A stretch of 64,000 nt of DNA from Neckera pumila (GCA_963969595.1 OZ018409.1:28037282-28101281); one strand, 5' to 3'; positions 35,438 through 47,669 are shown, counted from the stretch's first letter. The notes: generated by a model from the letters alone, not told the origin. A program made the numbers and translations.

Positions 35438-36991
35438 GAGTAGTGTTGCTACATGGAGAACTCCATGCCCCCACATTGTTCTAGGCAACAATGCATGGAT
35501 TAATAAAGGCCGGGTGATGAGCTGGATCTTTTTGATATACGCCTCCGCCAATCCGTTTTGGGAATGCTCATACGGTACAGAGTATGTAAGTGAAATCCCG
35601 GTAGCAACACAATAATCCTCAAAGGTGTGAGATCAAAATTCTTGGGCGTTGTCCATCCTTAAACTCTTCATAGGATAGTCCGGATGATGAGTCCGAAACT
35701 TAATAAGCATGGTCAAAAGCTTGGGGAATACCATGTTTCGGGTGCTGAGCAGAGACACCTCCGAGTGTTTGCTTGAAGCATCAACAAGCACCAGAAAATA
35801 TCAAAATGGTCTAGAAGACGGAGCAACAGGTCCGCATATATCACCTTGTAGGCGTTGTAACATAGGGGGGAGTTCCATTGGTAGCTTCCATTGTGAAGGG
35901 CGCTTAATAAACTTTCCTTGTGAACATGCCGCGCAGCTCCCGACCTTGTCAGCATCATTTGTGCACAAATTGTGTCCTTCCAACAAAGGTAACATCTTCC
36001 TGAACATAGTGGTGCTTGGATGGCCCAACCGACTATACCACAATCCAGTTTTAGCTGGAAAGGGGAGTATCAAAGCAGAGCCCCCTAGGTTGCTATCACA
36101 TAGTCCATCGACTCCTGCTTTCGCAGTGGCAAGGGACTGTCGGCCTTGCCTGAGTTCCCGGTACTCTTCATCATCTCCTATTGAAGTAGAGAAGTGGAAA
36201 GCTGACTCCTTAAGAGGGCTTATTAATATCTTGTATAGGTCGGTAACTCCTGCTTTCGCAATGGCAAGGCGTCGCCGTCCTTGCCTGAGTTCCAATACCT
36301 CTTCATGGTCATCCAGCACAATGGAGACATCCATCCCATTGGCCCGTAAGTCCCGATAGCTGATTAGGCTTTGGGGGGCATCAGGGGCATACATTGCTTT
36401 TTCACACAAGAGGGGGGTCCCCCCAGGCAATACTATAGTTGCCTGGCCCTCTCGGAACCAAAAGTTCCGACTTCCAACAATTGTGACGATGTCACAAGTT
36501 TGCCAGGCAGCTACATCATGTCCAGTAAATGCGAAGTATTTTGGATCTCTTAGAATTGTATGTGTCGTGGCATTGTCTATGAGAGCTATATCTATAGGAG
36601 CTATATCTGTGGGAGGTAGTTCTTTAGAGATAAATACCATATAATTTTTGGTATTTATATTGGAAGAGGAAGGGGCATCTAGCCTATGAGCCTCTCTCTT
36701 TTCATTTCTAAGCTTCTCTAGCTCTTCACACATACTAATGAAGTACGCAGGAGTGCGGCAATCTCGGGCAATATGCCCTTGACAGCCGCACTTGTGACAA
36801 GTATGCTTGTCACTAGGAAAAAATGACTTTTTACTGAAAGTTCTATCAAACGGACGAGAAGAGCGAGAATCATGATGAGAAGAGCAATCTGAGAATCGAG
36901 ACCGTGAGACTCTATCAGAGGAGGGTCTAGAAGAATTAAACTTATCTTTCGGATTGTGCCGATTTGGCGATTGTTGTTGCTTCTGTCTCAT
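35438..36991 (-). pseudogene. Copia zinc knuckle, protease, pre-integrase and integrase
   Basis: An open 396-codon block (36991-35801) holds the zinc knuckle CHKCGCQGHIARDC, the protease-like ALIDNATTHTILRDP and the pre-integrase box LWYSRLGHPSTTMFRKMLP with CAACSQGK. After a TGA the same frame continues as integrase core: FLVLVDASSKHSEV, SLRMDNAQEF and YEHSQNGLAEAYIKK, keeping the D, D and E positions, with a second TGA after QEF. It ends at RSHT near 35438, where the deletion joins it to the reverse transcriptase. A 135-bp direct duplication (36114 and 36249, encoding the ELRQGRxxLAxAKAGV unit) lies before the pre-integrase box. Confidence 0.85.
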
Positions 36992-37194
36992 GCCCTATGA
37001 CTGCCGTCTCGAGATCTCCGAAGTGTGAGTCTCCCGAGGGTTTTTTGCTTCCGTGTTTTTAAGTAGGAGCTGGTGCTGCTTTTCAGCAAGTAAAAGATAA
37101 GACATTAGTCAAGAATGTTTCTTCAACTTCATATTTCTATATTGTTGGGCTAAAAGGGCAGAAGCAGGAGGAAAAGTGGTTAGGGTTTTGTCTA

Positions 37195-37647
37195 TCAACT
37201 CTCTGTGACTTTATCACCACAAAGACGTAGCTGTGCAATTATGTGGTGCAATTCGACATTAGATGAAAGAAAATCAGGAAAATCAAGAACACGAAGAGCA
37301 ATCCAATCATTGCGAGCTTGAGGAAGGAAGATGGTTTGTTCATGATGAAATCGATCATGGAGTTGGCTCCACAAGTCCGCAGGGTTGTCACTTGGATGTA
37401 TTGTTGTCGGAGAGAGATGTCGAGGTGGCGGCAAAGAATAAGCAGCGCTTTCCACTTTGATGATGTTGTAAAGTCCTCCTCAGGTTCAGTGTTTAGTGCG
37501 TCGTCCAATTCCTCCGCATAAAAATATGTCTTGATGTTGATTCTCCACTCCATAAAAATTACTACCAGCTGCCTCTAAAGCATCAAACAAAAGAGGTTGC
37601 ATTTGAGAGCTAGTTTCCCGAGGGTGCTTTGCATCTGGTGTAGACAT
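37195..37647 (-). pseudogene. Copia gag, frameshifted
   Basis: The start MSTPDAKHPRETSS is at 37647. The capsid part lies in two further frames: INIKTYFYAEELDDAL (near 37545-37490), then DLWSQLHDRFHHEQTIFLPQ and FLSSNVELHHIIAQL (37455-37195). At least two frame changes are needed to follow it. Confidence 0.75.
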
Positions 37648-37703
37648 CGCAGCTAAAAGCAAAAAAACAGAATAATAGAAAAAAAAAAAAGTAGAGACCA
37701 GAT

Positions 37704-37716
37704 CGTGCTGATAACG
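37704..37716 (-). promoter_or_regulatory. Putative primer-binding site
   Basis: Directly inside the 5' LTR the minus strand reads CGTTATCAGCACG. This resembles the initiator-tRNA-Met sites of plant copia elements, where TATCAG is typical. The exact tRNA pairing was not checked. Confidence 0.5.
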
Positions 37717-37922
37717 TGTTGTGATGAAGAGAGCAAACAAGAGAGATACAACTTATATATTATGAGGGTTATCTTATCACATATATATATGGAGGATCAT
37801 AGCCTCCGTAGTACCACTAAAAATAGAGGGAGTAATACTTTTACTTTCATAAAGATACACTTAACCTAAGTTAATTGGTTGATTGGGATCGTCATCTTAT
37901 CTTATCCTATCTTATCTCAACA
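37717..37922 (-). repeat. 5' LTR of the copia element
   Basis: 206 bp, TGTTG...CAACA, followed by the target duplication TTCTG. Confidence 0.92.
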
Positions 37923-37927
37923 TTCTG

Positions 37928-39328
37928 AACTTGCGGGTGAACATTTCAGTTGCCAATACTGTTTCGGAGACAGCACCCGACGCCTTTAGCGGGTTTTTTT
38001 TTCTCTCTTGTGGACAAATAACAATGAGAAGCAGGCACATCATTACTACAGTATTGCAGAAATCTGTAGTGAGTGTCATGAATAGTAGGTTCATTCATCC
38101 ATCATGGATTGAAAGTAAGTAATCAATACTAACAGTCAATAAAAAGGCTACCGAGATTGGTGATTGCTGAATGCTGATCAGCCCAACCAGAGGGAGTTTT
38201 CATTATATGCACCCTCACTGTCACCTGGCCGTAAGTTAAAGACTTCTAGGTCCCCTTAATTATTTGGTCTCCTTAATACCCTTATTCAGTGTAGCCGACC
38301 TTGTGCAGTTCATAACTTCAACTTTTATAAACAATGAGCAAGTCTATTGAATCTGCTCGAAGAATTGAAGACCGACCTTGTGAGAATGGGCCAACGTCAA
38401 TAGCTCGACAAGGAGATCACCAGCAGTCCAACATCTTTGTGAAGCGGCATTGCAGATTCGACAATTTTAGCAGAGTTTGTCGACAGGCAACTGGAGTGAG
38501 GGCCTCCCTCCGGCCCTCCCTCCGGCTTTGTCTTCCAACTACCATGATCTTCGACTCTGGCACTAACTTACGTCACCACCGCTTCCGGCAGGGCGCGAGA
38601 TGCCCAAGGCCACTCTAGCACTAAGCCCATTGGCAGACCCCATGTATCAGCCCAGGCGCACTTGAGTCTTGTATGTGTTCACTAAGCCACCTCTGGCTTG
38701 GTTGTTGTTCCTTTTTATTTTTGCATTGAAATCCCGTTTCATTTGTGTCAAAAAAAAAAAGGACTGACCCTATTCAACAACTACACCCGATCTCTCCATA
38801 GCCTCGGCACCCCAATAAAAGTACTGATGTGGAGTGCTTTTGTTAGAGCAGCTCCAATGCATCACGGGGATGGTGCCGACAAGGCTTCTAGCATCCTCAT
38901 GTAAAAAAATGCTCCCTAATGCAGCCACTCTATTTTGTAGGTCTCTTCAAAGGAGAGCCCTTGCTTGGCATTTTGAGGGAATTTGCAGAGCATGGAACAC
39001 CACACAAAAAATTCAACCCTCGAAGGGGCCATGAGTTTTACACTCTTGCGGTGCAATTATGGAAAAAAAAAATTAAAAGTTCTAAGATGGAATTGTAATA
39101 CACTAATCCCAATGAGAAGATTGTTTTAGCAAGCAAACTAAAATATTGGAAATTTTTCTTTTGAAAAATTTGAAAAATTAAGTTCAGAAATGAATCTTGC
39201 AAGTTAAATTTTGAAGAAGATGATATTTGATTTAAATGAAATTTGGCTCTCAAAGTACCCTCTAGAATTGCATTGAATGGAGACCTTAATTTGATTTAAA
39301 TGCATACTTATAAAGGAAGGAATAATAC
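37928..39328. other. No gene recognised
   Basis: An ATG-started 94-codon frame (38334-38618) in a locally GC-richer patch has no recognisable domain. The ATTA-family motif ATTCAACCCTCGAAGGGGCC occurs near 39010, probably one end of a decayed element. Confidence 0.45.
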
Positions 39329-39601
39329 ATTACAAAAAATTTCAGTCCTCTATAGTCTACAGGGTTGCTAGAATGCATGAAAATATGTATTTAGAAAAAA
39401 TATCAGCCGTAAAAAGCTATCATGCAATTTGTAAGTGAGCAGTCAACCAAGGTGCCCCGTTGGAATTCGGATATTATTTAAAAAAATAAAAATAAAAATA
39501 GATATATCTATATAGATATATATAGATATATATATTTTCATTGTAATTGCACATTTGCCAAAACCCTAACATCCTTGTACAAGGTCCAGATTTTCTGTAA
39601 T
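39329..39601 (-). mobile_element. ATTA-family MITE, 273 bp
   Basis: The left end is ATTACAAAAAATTTCAGTCC and the right end CCAGATTTTCTGTAAT. The interior (GTCAACCAAGGTGCCCCGTT, then TTTGCCAAAACCCTAAC) is the reverse complement of the element at 56468-56688. An AGATATAT microsatellite has expanded in the middle. Confidence 0.65.
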
Positions 39602-40525
39602 ATATTCCCCTATTTTTATACATATATAAAATGATGATGTTGATACAATTGCATGCCTTCTATTAGACAATGGATTTGATGAAGTACTTCTTGTCATTCA
39701 AATCCTTAGTACATTGAGAAAATTCTTTACATGAAAAAGGACAATTTTTGTGCAACTAAATACTAGTGGCTCATGATGTTTGTACAATGAAATGCTTCCT
39801 ATTAGACAACAAGACATTAGGTACTTCTTGTCATTCAAGTCTTGGTACTAAGAGGAATTTCTTTATTTTGAAAAGTTCATAAATACTTGATGCAATTTTA
39901 CTCAAGGTAATGATGCATTTGAATGTATTTAGGCTATCTTCTCTAGCCATTATTAAATAGTTTGGCATATCAATTCTTAACTAGAACTTAGGAGTTCAAA
40001 TTTTTTCTAATGGAATCTTGAAAAACAAGACTCTTCATACCTTTTTCATCACTAGTCCAAATGGAATGTATAAAAAGCTTTCCATGTTCTAGGCAAAGGT
40101 ATTTTCTATAAGAATAAAAAATTATTTTGAATTTTTTATGATTTTTTTTGTGCTACTTGACAAACTACTTTGAGTTGAGCTTTGAGTTGCATAGCTTTTT
40201 CTCCTGAGCACTGATTGAAATAAAAAATTATGTCCCCCCTCTAACCAAATGTATATTCCTATCTCCATAAAAAACTTCAAAAAATCAAGTCAAAAATTGA
40301 AACCATAGAAGCTTGACCGAACCTTCAAGTGTTCTCTGCAAAGACATTTAAAACTTTTAGGAGTAAAAGTAGATTCATTCCCTCAAATATTGCTAAGTGA
40401 AAAAATAGATAATGGAATATAAGAGGATTTTAGATTATTTATCCAATTAGTGACAATTTACTAAACGGGTGATATTTGTAATATACTTAAATTAATATAA
40501 GGTTGAAATATTTTGGTACTACAAT
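39602..40525. other. AT-rich; contains a decayed TTAA-type fragment
   Basis: At about 40050-40300, blocks such as CCAAATGGAATGTATAAAAA and AACTTCAAAAAATCAAG correspond in order to the right half of the element at 57053-57816, without termini. The rest is featureless. Confidence 0.45.
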
Positions 40526-40746
40526 CACTACAAGAGAAATGGGTGTTTTAAGTGAGTTTTAAATATAGTCCTAAATATAAGATTATAAGTAATGACCTTT
40601 AAGGAGATTTTTAGTAAAAATTCACTAGAAATACATGTGTTTCTAGTAAACTTTTATTGGAAATCTCCTAAAAGATTATTATTTATAATCTTATATCTAC
40701 AACTATATTTAAAAACTCACTTAAAATACCCATTTCTCTTGTAGTG
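40526..40746. mobile_element. Foldback MITE with CACTA-like ends, 221 bp
   Basis: It starts CACTACAAGAGAAATGGG and ends with its reverse complement CCCATTTCTCTTGTAGTG. The inverted arms extend about 100 bp each. CACTACAAGA-type tips are usual for plant CACTA elements. Flanking triplets AAT and AAA do not form an exact 3-bp duplication. Confidence 0.75.
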
Positions 40747-41129
40747 AAATGTATTATACTATTTTTTCAAAAACTTGTAGTGCCACTAGTTCTGCAACTT
40801 CCTTTTGGAAAATTAGTATACAATCAAAATTGACAAATAGTTTATTTTTTCTTTTTCCTCTAGTATTTATTATGGATGGATAGAGGTTAAATTCAACTTT
40901 TTGGAAGGATACATTTTAGGTGTGGTTAGTTTTAATGGCCCAATAGAAAGAACAAATTGTAGTTTAAATGAATAAATGAAAAACATTGATATACATTTTC
41001 AACAAATATTTGATTTAAATCAATCATTACTTAATTTCTTATAACCATAATACCGTAGCTTCCTAGTAGCTTGGTCAAAAAAAGAATAATTGATAGGATG
41101 CCTAAATTTTTGGAAAATTACTAACCTAA

Positions 41130-41171
<42 letters not shown>

Positions 41172-43560
41172 ATTGAAGGACTGCCTAGTTCATAGAAATT
41201 CACCTTGCATGTGCTATAATCTAGTAAATTAGCATCTAACTTGTGTTCTACAGTTGACACAAGTATTGAGAACTATATTCTAGCATCTCAAATCATTTTG
41301 GAAAGCATTAAAAACCTTGACATTCAACAAAACACTTAACAAAATCTTGACACACAAGGTAGAGAGTTTAAGGTTTGGAAGTAAAGACAAGGGTTTAGAA
41401 AAATGCATCTACCTTAGATGAAAGTAGAGACAACCACCCAAAAATTGTATGAACAACTTGGATAAATGCCTACTCTTTTTAAATTCTAATTCAAGATTGC
41501 CCAATTTTAATATGCTGATTTTTGAATTGCCTAAATATTTTTGTTCTTTAATTAATTATTAAGTAGAAACATACACAAGCTGCTAGGAAGCTATAGTAGT
41601 TGAGGAATATCATATTCATTGTGGATGTTGAGATTGAATTTAACTTCAATGTTACTCTTGGTTTTGACCTTTAAGATGGCATATGGGACACTATACTACC
41701 TATCGTAAGGTAACTACACCTAATTGTGTCTAAATAAGCAATTGGATATTACTCTTCAACCATCTAATTGTCTAATTTCATTGGTTCTTATTGAAAGTCA
41801 AAATTCATAATATTTTAGACTTTCTTCTTATGCATTTTTGGACACTTTATGAATAAAGTATGAATTTCAAAGTGCAAAAAAATTGGTGCATTCAAAAAAC
41901 GGTCTTAGGCTCTTATAAATCATAAATAGAAGCAATAAACTTCAAGCAAGAATTTACAGGTTCTGGTTCTAGATAGGGGTCAAAATTAGGTGTAGTTACC
42001 TAACACCTAAAGAATTAAAAGAAGCAGCATAGAAATTGCATTTGAAGGTAGAAAGATCTAAAATCATTCATTCAAGCTAGTGTGCATAATTAGATCAAAT
42101 TTACAATCAAGGGTCATTTTTTGTTTGAAGGTTTATTTGAAATTATAAATTTTAAAAACAATTGTCTTTTGGAGAATATTTGTAGTTTCTATGAATATTC
42201 ATAGACAAGACTTGAAAAAACCATAATGTGTCCTGTAGATGTATGTTCAAAGTACTTTCAAGGAATCCAATAAAATTAACTAGCTAGACTCTGTGACTTC
42301 GTAGCCAATAAATGAGCCATATGTAAAGTGTTAGGTGTGTACAACCATAATCTACAACTAGTGCTCCAAATGAGCCACCTACATTTGGTCCAATAAATGT
42401 TACAAAAAAACTAGACATTGATTACATGATATATACACAATAAAGACATGAAAGCATGGTGTATTAGGGTTTTGGTACACCTACAGATAATACTTTTAAA
42501 ATTCATAATTTTTTAATATCACACCCTAATAATGAATGCTTAGATATTATAAAATCTTTTTCAATTGCCAAAAGATCTAATATTTTTATACTAATAGTAA
42601 TATATATTTTTTGCTCAATTGTAACTACAAACAATTGATAAATGTGCATTTTAAATGTTGCATAAGCAAAGTGTAAAGTCATGCTGATAATCCTTCACCT
42701 GAAAAGTCTAATTGACAAAATCTAATTTACTATAGAGTTTTAAGGCCCAAAGCAAGGCTAAATCTTCACCTATATTTGTTTTTAAACAAAACCACTTACA
42801 TGATTATTAAGTTAAGCTTACTCAAGTACATCCTTCAAAAATTTAGAAGGAATATCTTTAAGGACTGCAAGTTGATAATAAGTTGATTGATGTGCCTAAA
42901 CTCCAAAAGATAGACTTGTCTGTCCTAATATGAGACAAAATTTTTGTATTCATCTTTTAAGAAATTATAAAGTAGAAGGTGGTATTGGATGAAAGAAAAC
43001 TTGAATTGCTAACAACTTTGACAAAAAAAATTAAGAATTTTAAATCCCAATGGTGAGAATGTTCTAGTAAGCAATATACATCCTATGGTTTTATTTTTAT
43101 TTGAAAATTGTCCAAATAAATAAAAAATGAGTTTATCATATTTTTGTCTAGTAACTTCATTGCTTGCAAAATATATTCCTTGTCTAATTATTTGGAATTG
43201 AATGGTTCAAATGTTTTTGAGTAAATATCAATGTACACAATCAAATCAAATTAATCAATTTTTTATTATAATATATTTTTAGTTGCTTGTTTTGACATGA
43301 AAATTAAAAAGAATTTTCTAACTTTGTAATTTTTATCGAATGATGTGAAACAAAGGTTCACATGTAGATTAAGATGATTAGGATCCATCCTAAAAATCTC
43401 ATGTAATGATTCCAAATTGAAGTCAGTCAGTCAGTCAATAGAGGATGCCCAAGTTCTCAAAAATCCCAAAGTGGACTCCTTGGTCAATTAGTCAATTAGT
43501 TTCGAGTGTACTGACTTGAACAAAAAGTTCATTACTTGACCTAACTTTCAAAAAGAAACT
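40747..43560. other. AT-rich, no gene recognised
   Basis: Apart from the C homopolymer at 41131-41168, nothing stands out. Matching GTAACTACACCTAATTGTGT (about 41708) and AATTAGGTGTAGTTACC (about 41984) form an inverted pair of about 17 bp enclosing 270 bp, possibly another MITE. Confidence 0.45.
41131..41168. repeat. 38-base C homopolymer
   Basis: An uninterrupted run of 38 C. Length is likely unreliable in any assembly, and the complementary strand could form G-quadruplex structures. Confidence 0.9.
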
Positions 43561-46245
43561 GAATGCTTTGTTGCAAGCTCCGTCAGTCTGCCTTGACCAA
43601 TAACGTCAGCAGATAAGATTCAGGAAGTTTTGTTTATTGCCACGTCGTACGTTCTGCAAAGAGGATCTTTGAGTCTGTTCTGCCATTTTAGCTCAGCACA
43701 AATATTGAAGATTGTGCCTGGACGTCCGTCCCAAGTGAGCAAACAGAAACGCGAGGAATTCGAGCATTATAGACTAAATAATCAGCTTAACTCGATCTAA
43801 ACTCGATCGGCTCCATTTACTATGTATAAACATGAGATTATACAATATAAAGCATTGATTTTAATGTTAAGATCAGGAGCTAGCTCCAGCGGTGAGTCAA
43901 TCAGTACAGGCCGCGCACACCGCGCGCGGAAACTACAGTACAGACAGCAAAAGACAAGTCCAATCTTCGGCTTATCGGCTACTTTGTATAAAATATGAAA
44001 AGACAAGCACAACGGTTGCTGAACAGAACATTCTGTTTCTAAGCTTAATCTGTTGACTCTGGAAACTAACTTACAATTAGACAAGAATTCCGTCTTGTCA
44101 TTCAAGAAACTTCAATTTTCTAGATTCTCTAGAATAAGGTACAAATGTGATCAACCACCTCATCATAATAGATGTACACCGCCCTGGAGTCTCGTGAGCG
44201 TAGGTTTGAAGGTACAAAGCGATATAATGCGATGCCATAAACCTAGCTTCACAGCGAAAACTTCACCAGATTGATTATATATATAATGAAGATACCAGGC
44301 AGATATTTCAGATAAATTCTGTAAGATAAATAATTTCGCTTACATAGTAGTAACTGCATGGACGAGATGGATATGTCCGCAATAACATGCACATGCATGA
44401 TCGATAACCATACAACTGAATTTTGGTATAACCTTAAATAACCCTGAAACTGGCAGCCCGAAAACATTCTGCCATAACTAAAACCGCATCATGATCAATT
44501 TCAGGCAGTGTTTTTTATGAAAGACGAAGCATCCACCCAGTTTCGGTGAACTGATTGCAGACTTCAACGAGTACTAGATATTGTTTTAAATCTGAGCTAT
44601 CAACTAGCCAGGGCAATGGTCTCGATCATGATGTCGCACGCGCGCTACCCTCTGCAGATAGAGCAAGAATCCTCCAGATAACAAATCTGCACACTGGAGA
44701 CGAATTATACTGAGAAATGACAGAATTTATAAACTTAAGATCCTGGCTCAAAATACATTAAATAACAACATCCAAGATTCAGCAGTGCACCCAGCTCAGA
44801 ATTATATTCGAGAAGCGCGACTTCTGCTTGAACACACACAAATCCAAAAATGATCATCAAAGTTACATGGTGGGAGATACTTACTGGAACAGGCACCTGC
44901 CAAATTTGCAGAAAAAGAAGTGAAGCTAGGAGTTCAGAATTCCCCAACAATCAAATAAGTATTACCGGCAAATGACGTCGTGGACACAGGACACTGCAGA
45001 ATTTGGAGAAGTCACACTAAGCCTGTTATCGATAATCCGGCACCAAATTGCAGTGCAAACCCACTGATGACAGCAGGCTGCCAGGGCACTCCAGTACAGA
45101 AATCGGTATATGCAGAACAGCTAACACGATTCAGATAATTATGATTAGATAATTAAAGCTCGATAACTTACAATCACCAACGAAGGTAGTTCCATGAAGT
45201 TCCATACCTCAAAGAATTTGAAGTGGCACCGCAACGGACGTTCAGAGCGCTACCAAAGCGTTATGCAAGTTCATAGAAGCCCACGGTCTGTCCAATTCTC
45301 AGATGCTGCGTGTATCCAAATACTCATTATGAGGTGATAACAATCGATCGCCACCAGCGGGAAATTACAACAATATTACTAGGCAACTCCAGACTATTCT
45401 AGAAAGCATTGGCCCAAATTCGAACCAATATGGGTTTCCTTCCAGTTGCATGGCTCCCCGAGTTCATAAACCTGATGACGGGCACCATGTACATGCAATA
45501 AGTAAAGCAGCATAATTAAAACTAAAAAAAAAGAACCAGAAGGAAGCGTAAAGCATTCTCTGTCCTTGGCCTCTGGAAAACAGAGTACTCAAAATCACAA
45601 GTCCGCAGATTATGCCTGCGTTGAATTCAAAGTCGGGAGACAACTCTACAACATGTGTGTTCACGTGATCATCGGGGACCTTCATCAATTTAATCACGGA
45701 TATGTCAAGTAATCTATACATCAGACCTCGAATCCCAACAAGGGGACTGTCTAGCTAGCTCCAGCTGGTCACTGGTACATGGACCCCCGCGGTCGACTGC
45801 TCCTGTTGCCCGCACTGACGGAGCGAGCAGGCAACCCATTGATAGTTCGCATTTACACTGTCTAGCAAAATTTGCTGCAAGTGAAACGTTTCCCCAACGT
45901 CCACAGCCCCCAGGCCAGTGAATTCCAGGATCGACGGCGTTTAGACATAACCACAAGGACTCGCAAAGTCTCAGATACTAATTTGCATCTACCTCCTACA
46001 AGACCACGTCACTCCAGGCGAAGTGCGGACTCCACTCATACCTACCTGCCTATCTACCTGCCAGCTAGCTACCGAGCCTTATTCTCCACGAAACCTTCAG
46101 ATAAGTGCGGCAACACAGGAAAAAACCTACCCGAGATCTCAATCTACACCCAAACAGAGAGAACTGCCACCGCATCAACGCTGAACCCCCGTTCCTACTT
46201 ATCTAGACCTGATTTGCCAACAGAAAATTAGAGGGAAAAAGCTGA
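43561..46245. other. Unique-looking genic flank, no firm exon
   Basis: Base composition is balanced and repeats are few, unlike the surroundings. Short frames exist on both strands, none with a recognisable domain. Being downstream of the minus-strand AHL gene, it may contain a long or spliced 3' region. Confidence 0.35.
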
Positions 46246-46353
46246 TTAGACACCAAGGCAGTCACGGCTCTTCTGAGCAGTGTAAGCAGGATGCTGCACC
46301 TCCTCCTGGGTAGATTCAGACTGGACTTCTGGCCCATCATCGGTTGCTCCACA
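46246..46353 (-). CDS. Candidate terminal exon, unidentified
   Basis: After an ACATGATAG| acceptor the frame reads CGATDDGPEVQSESTQEEVQ and ends KSRDCLGV before TAA. The acidic, codon-like composition suggests coding. It lies about 330 bp beyond the AHL stop on the same strand, so it could be an alternative 3' exon of AHL or the end of another gene. It could also be chance; the acceptor has only a modest pyrimidine tract. Confidence 0.2.
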   Translation of the reverse strand, partial: CGATDDGPEVQSESTQEEVQHPAYTAQKSRDCLGV

Positions 46354-46685
46354 CTATCATGTACATGAAGTTGGAAAAAAATTTAAAAAAATTTAAGAAA
46401 GGTTCCATGAATAAATACCCTGTGCAGTCACTGGATTTACGTACAGTACATGACTCCGGAAACGCCGAGGTTTTGAGGGCATGCAAGCGCGCCCTAAATC
46501 TACCATCATGCTTGCCTGTCCCGAATGCATGACTGCGAAAACGTACAACGCCAGCAGCTCCAATTGCTATCGCAGAGCGACGCCCAAGGGACCACAACAT
46601 CCATGCATCACGGATGTGGTCGCGCAGAATTCTTGGTTCCCAACTGGATTGACCCAGCGAGCTCCGTCGTCCTCCGTCATCCTGG

Positions 46686-47543
46686 TTAGTACGGTTGCGA
46701 CCTCTGCGCGTGACTGCCACTCGACGCCCACTGACTGAGCACGTCCTGCGCCGTGGTCAATTGCGCGGCCTGCTGGCTGCTCAAATTCGGATTGTTGCCA
46801 CCCTGAGGGACGATGCTGTACAACGACTGTAAGGCCGTCGAAGGGTTGTAAGAACCCATCTCCGGCGCTTGCATTGCCGGCGCCCCCGAAGCCGCCGCCG
46901 CTTGCAGCAGCGGAGGCTCCTCGTCCGCCAGAGGCAGCCGGTCGTACGTCGCGCCAGTGAACGACGTCGCGATCACCAGCACGGGACTGGCGGCCATCAA
47001 CGCCCCCGCCACGCAACCCCCCAGCACCTGACCCGACGCCCCCGCAAACGAGATGGTGAGCCCCGTCGGCGGTACGGGCGAGGGCGGAGGTAGATACGAG
47101 CCTGACAGCGAGATGATCTCGAACCGACCGTGGATGGTCACCGTGGCGCCCGGAGTCGTCGGCTGCCGGAGCGTCACATTCGTCACCGTGCCGCTCCCGC
47201 CCATCACGCACACCCCGCGCTGCCGACGCCTCGCGAAGTCGGCGACGCTCTCCCACACGTCGTGCCCGCTCGCCACCTCGAGCACATGCGGACGCATGGC
47301 ATTTCCATTCTCGCGCGTGATGATCACCGGGGGTTTAGGTTTGTTCTTCGACCCGGGAGGCCGCCCTCGCGGCTTGCGCGACGCCTCGCCGGGGCCGGGC
47401 GGCGCTTTGGGTTTGCCTTTGCTGCGCTTGCGGGGCCTGCCCGGCACGCTGCCGCCGCTGCCTTGCTCCTCGTCCGACGAGTTGTTCCCGGGCGGAGACG
47501 GCCGCGACCCCGCCTCCGCTCCCCCCTCGCCGACCCCGGCCAT
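46686..47543 (-). CDS. AT-hook motif nuclear-localized (AHL) protein, type I
   Basis: AHL proteins bind AT-rich DNA through AT-hooks and assemble with each other and with nuclear factors through a PPC/DUF296 domain, affecting growth and chromatin. This intact 285-residue single-exon frame has an acidic, Gly/Ser-rich start and a basic [12 protein letters not shown] (about 35-46). The type-I AT-hook [16 protein letters not shown] is at 57-72. The PPC domain (about 83-205) has [19 protein letters not shown], the core [10 protein letters not shown] (139-148) and [17 protein letters not shown], then DRLPLADEE. The tail is Gln/Ser/Ala-rich and ends SQPY. The ATG at 47543 was chosen because the open frame upstream (to 47711) has no earlier ATG. 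Intronless structure is usual for type-I AHL genes. It sits in a GC-rich island; long plus-strand frames over it are shadows. Confidence 0.92.
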   Translation of the reverse strand: MAGVGEGGAEAGSRPSPPGNNSSDEEQGSGGSVPGRPRKRSKGKPKAPPGPGEASRKPRGRPPGSKNKPKPPVIITRENGNAMRPHVLEVASGHDVWESVADFARRRQRGVCVMGGSGTVTNVTLRQPTTPGATVTIHGRFEIISLSGSYLPPPSPVPPTGLTISFAGASGQVLGGCVAGALMAASPVLVIATSFTGATYDRLPLADEEPPLLQAAAASGAPAMQAPEMGSYNPSTALQSLYSIVPQGGNNPNLSSQQAAQLTTAQDVLSQWASSGSHAQRSQPY

Positions 47544-47669
47544 AAACACATGCCCGAACTCCAGCGGCGCAGGCTGGTGCGGCTGCTGGTGCGGCTGTCT
47601 GTGCCTGTCCTCCCAGAGCTTCTCGGCGTGGCCCCTCACGATCCCCCACGGTGCATCAATCTGAGTCAC

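Larger units (their letters stand above)
34256..37922 (-). mobile_element. Ty1/copia LTR retrotransposon, internally deleted
   Basis: Two 206-bp LTRs beginning TGTTG and ending CAACA enclose a 3.25-kb interior. A 5-bp target duplication TTCTG is present at 34251-34255 and 37923-37927. The LTRs differ at about six positions (97% identity), so insertion was fairly recent. The domain order on the minus strand is gag, zinc knuckle, protease, pre-integrase and integrase, then a jump into the end of reverse transcriptase and RNase H. This is copia order with most of the polymerase missing. Frameshifts and stops interrupt the rest. It can only have moved with help if the deletion preceded insertion. 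Confidence 0.92.

Noticed and set aside
35709..36359. 216-codon plus-strand frame
   Set aside because: It lies antisense to the copia pre-integrase and integrase coding region and shows no independent similarity.
41708..42001. Possible MITE with an inverted GGTAACTACACCTAATT pair
   Set aside because: Only about 17 bp are inverted, with no target duplication and no second copy in the window.
45872..46231. 119-codon plus-strand frame
   Set aside because: No domain, no splice context, and composition consistent with chance in a balanced-GC stretch.
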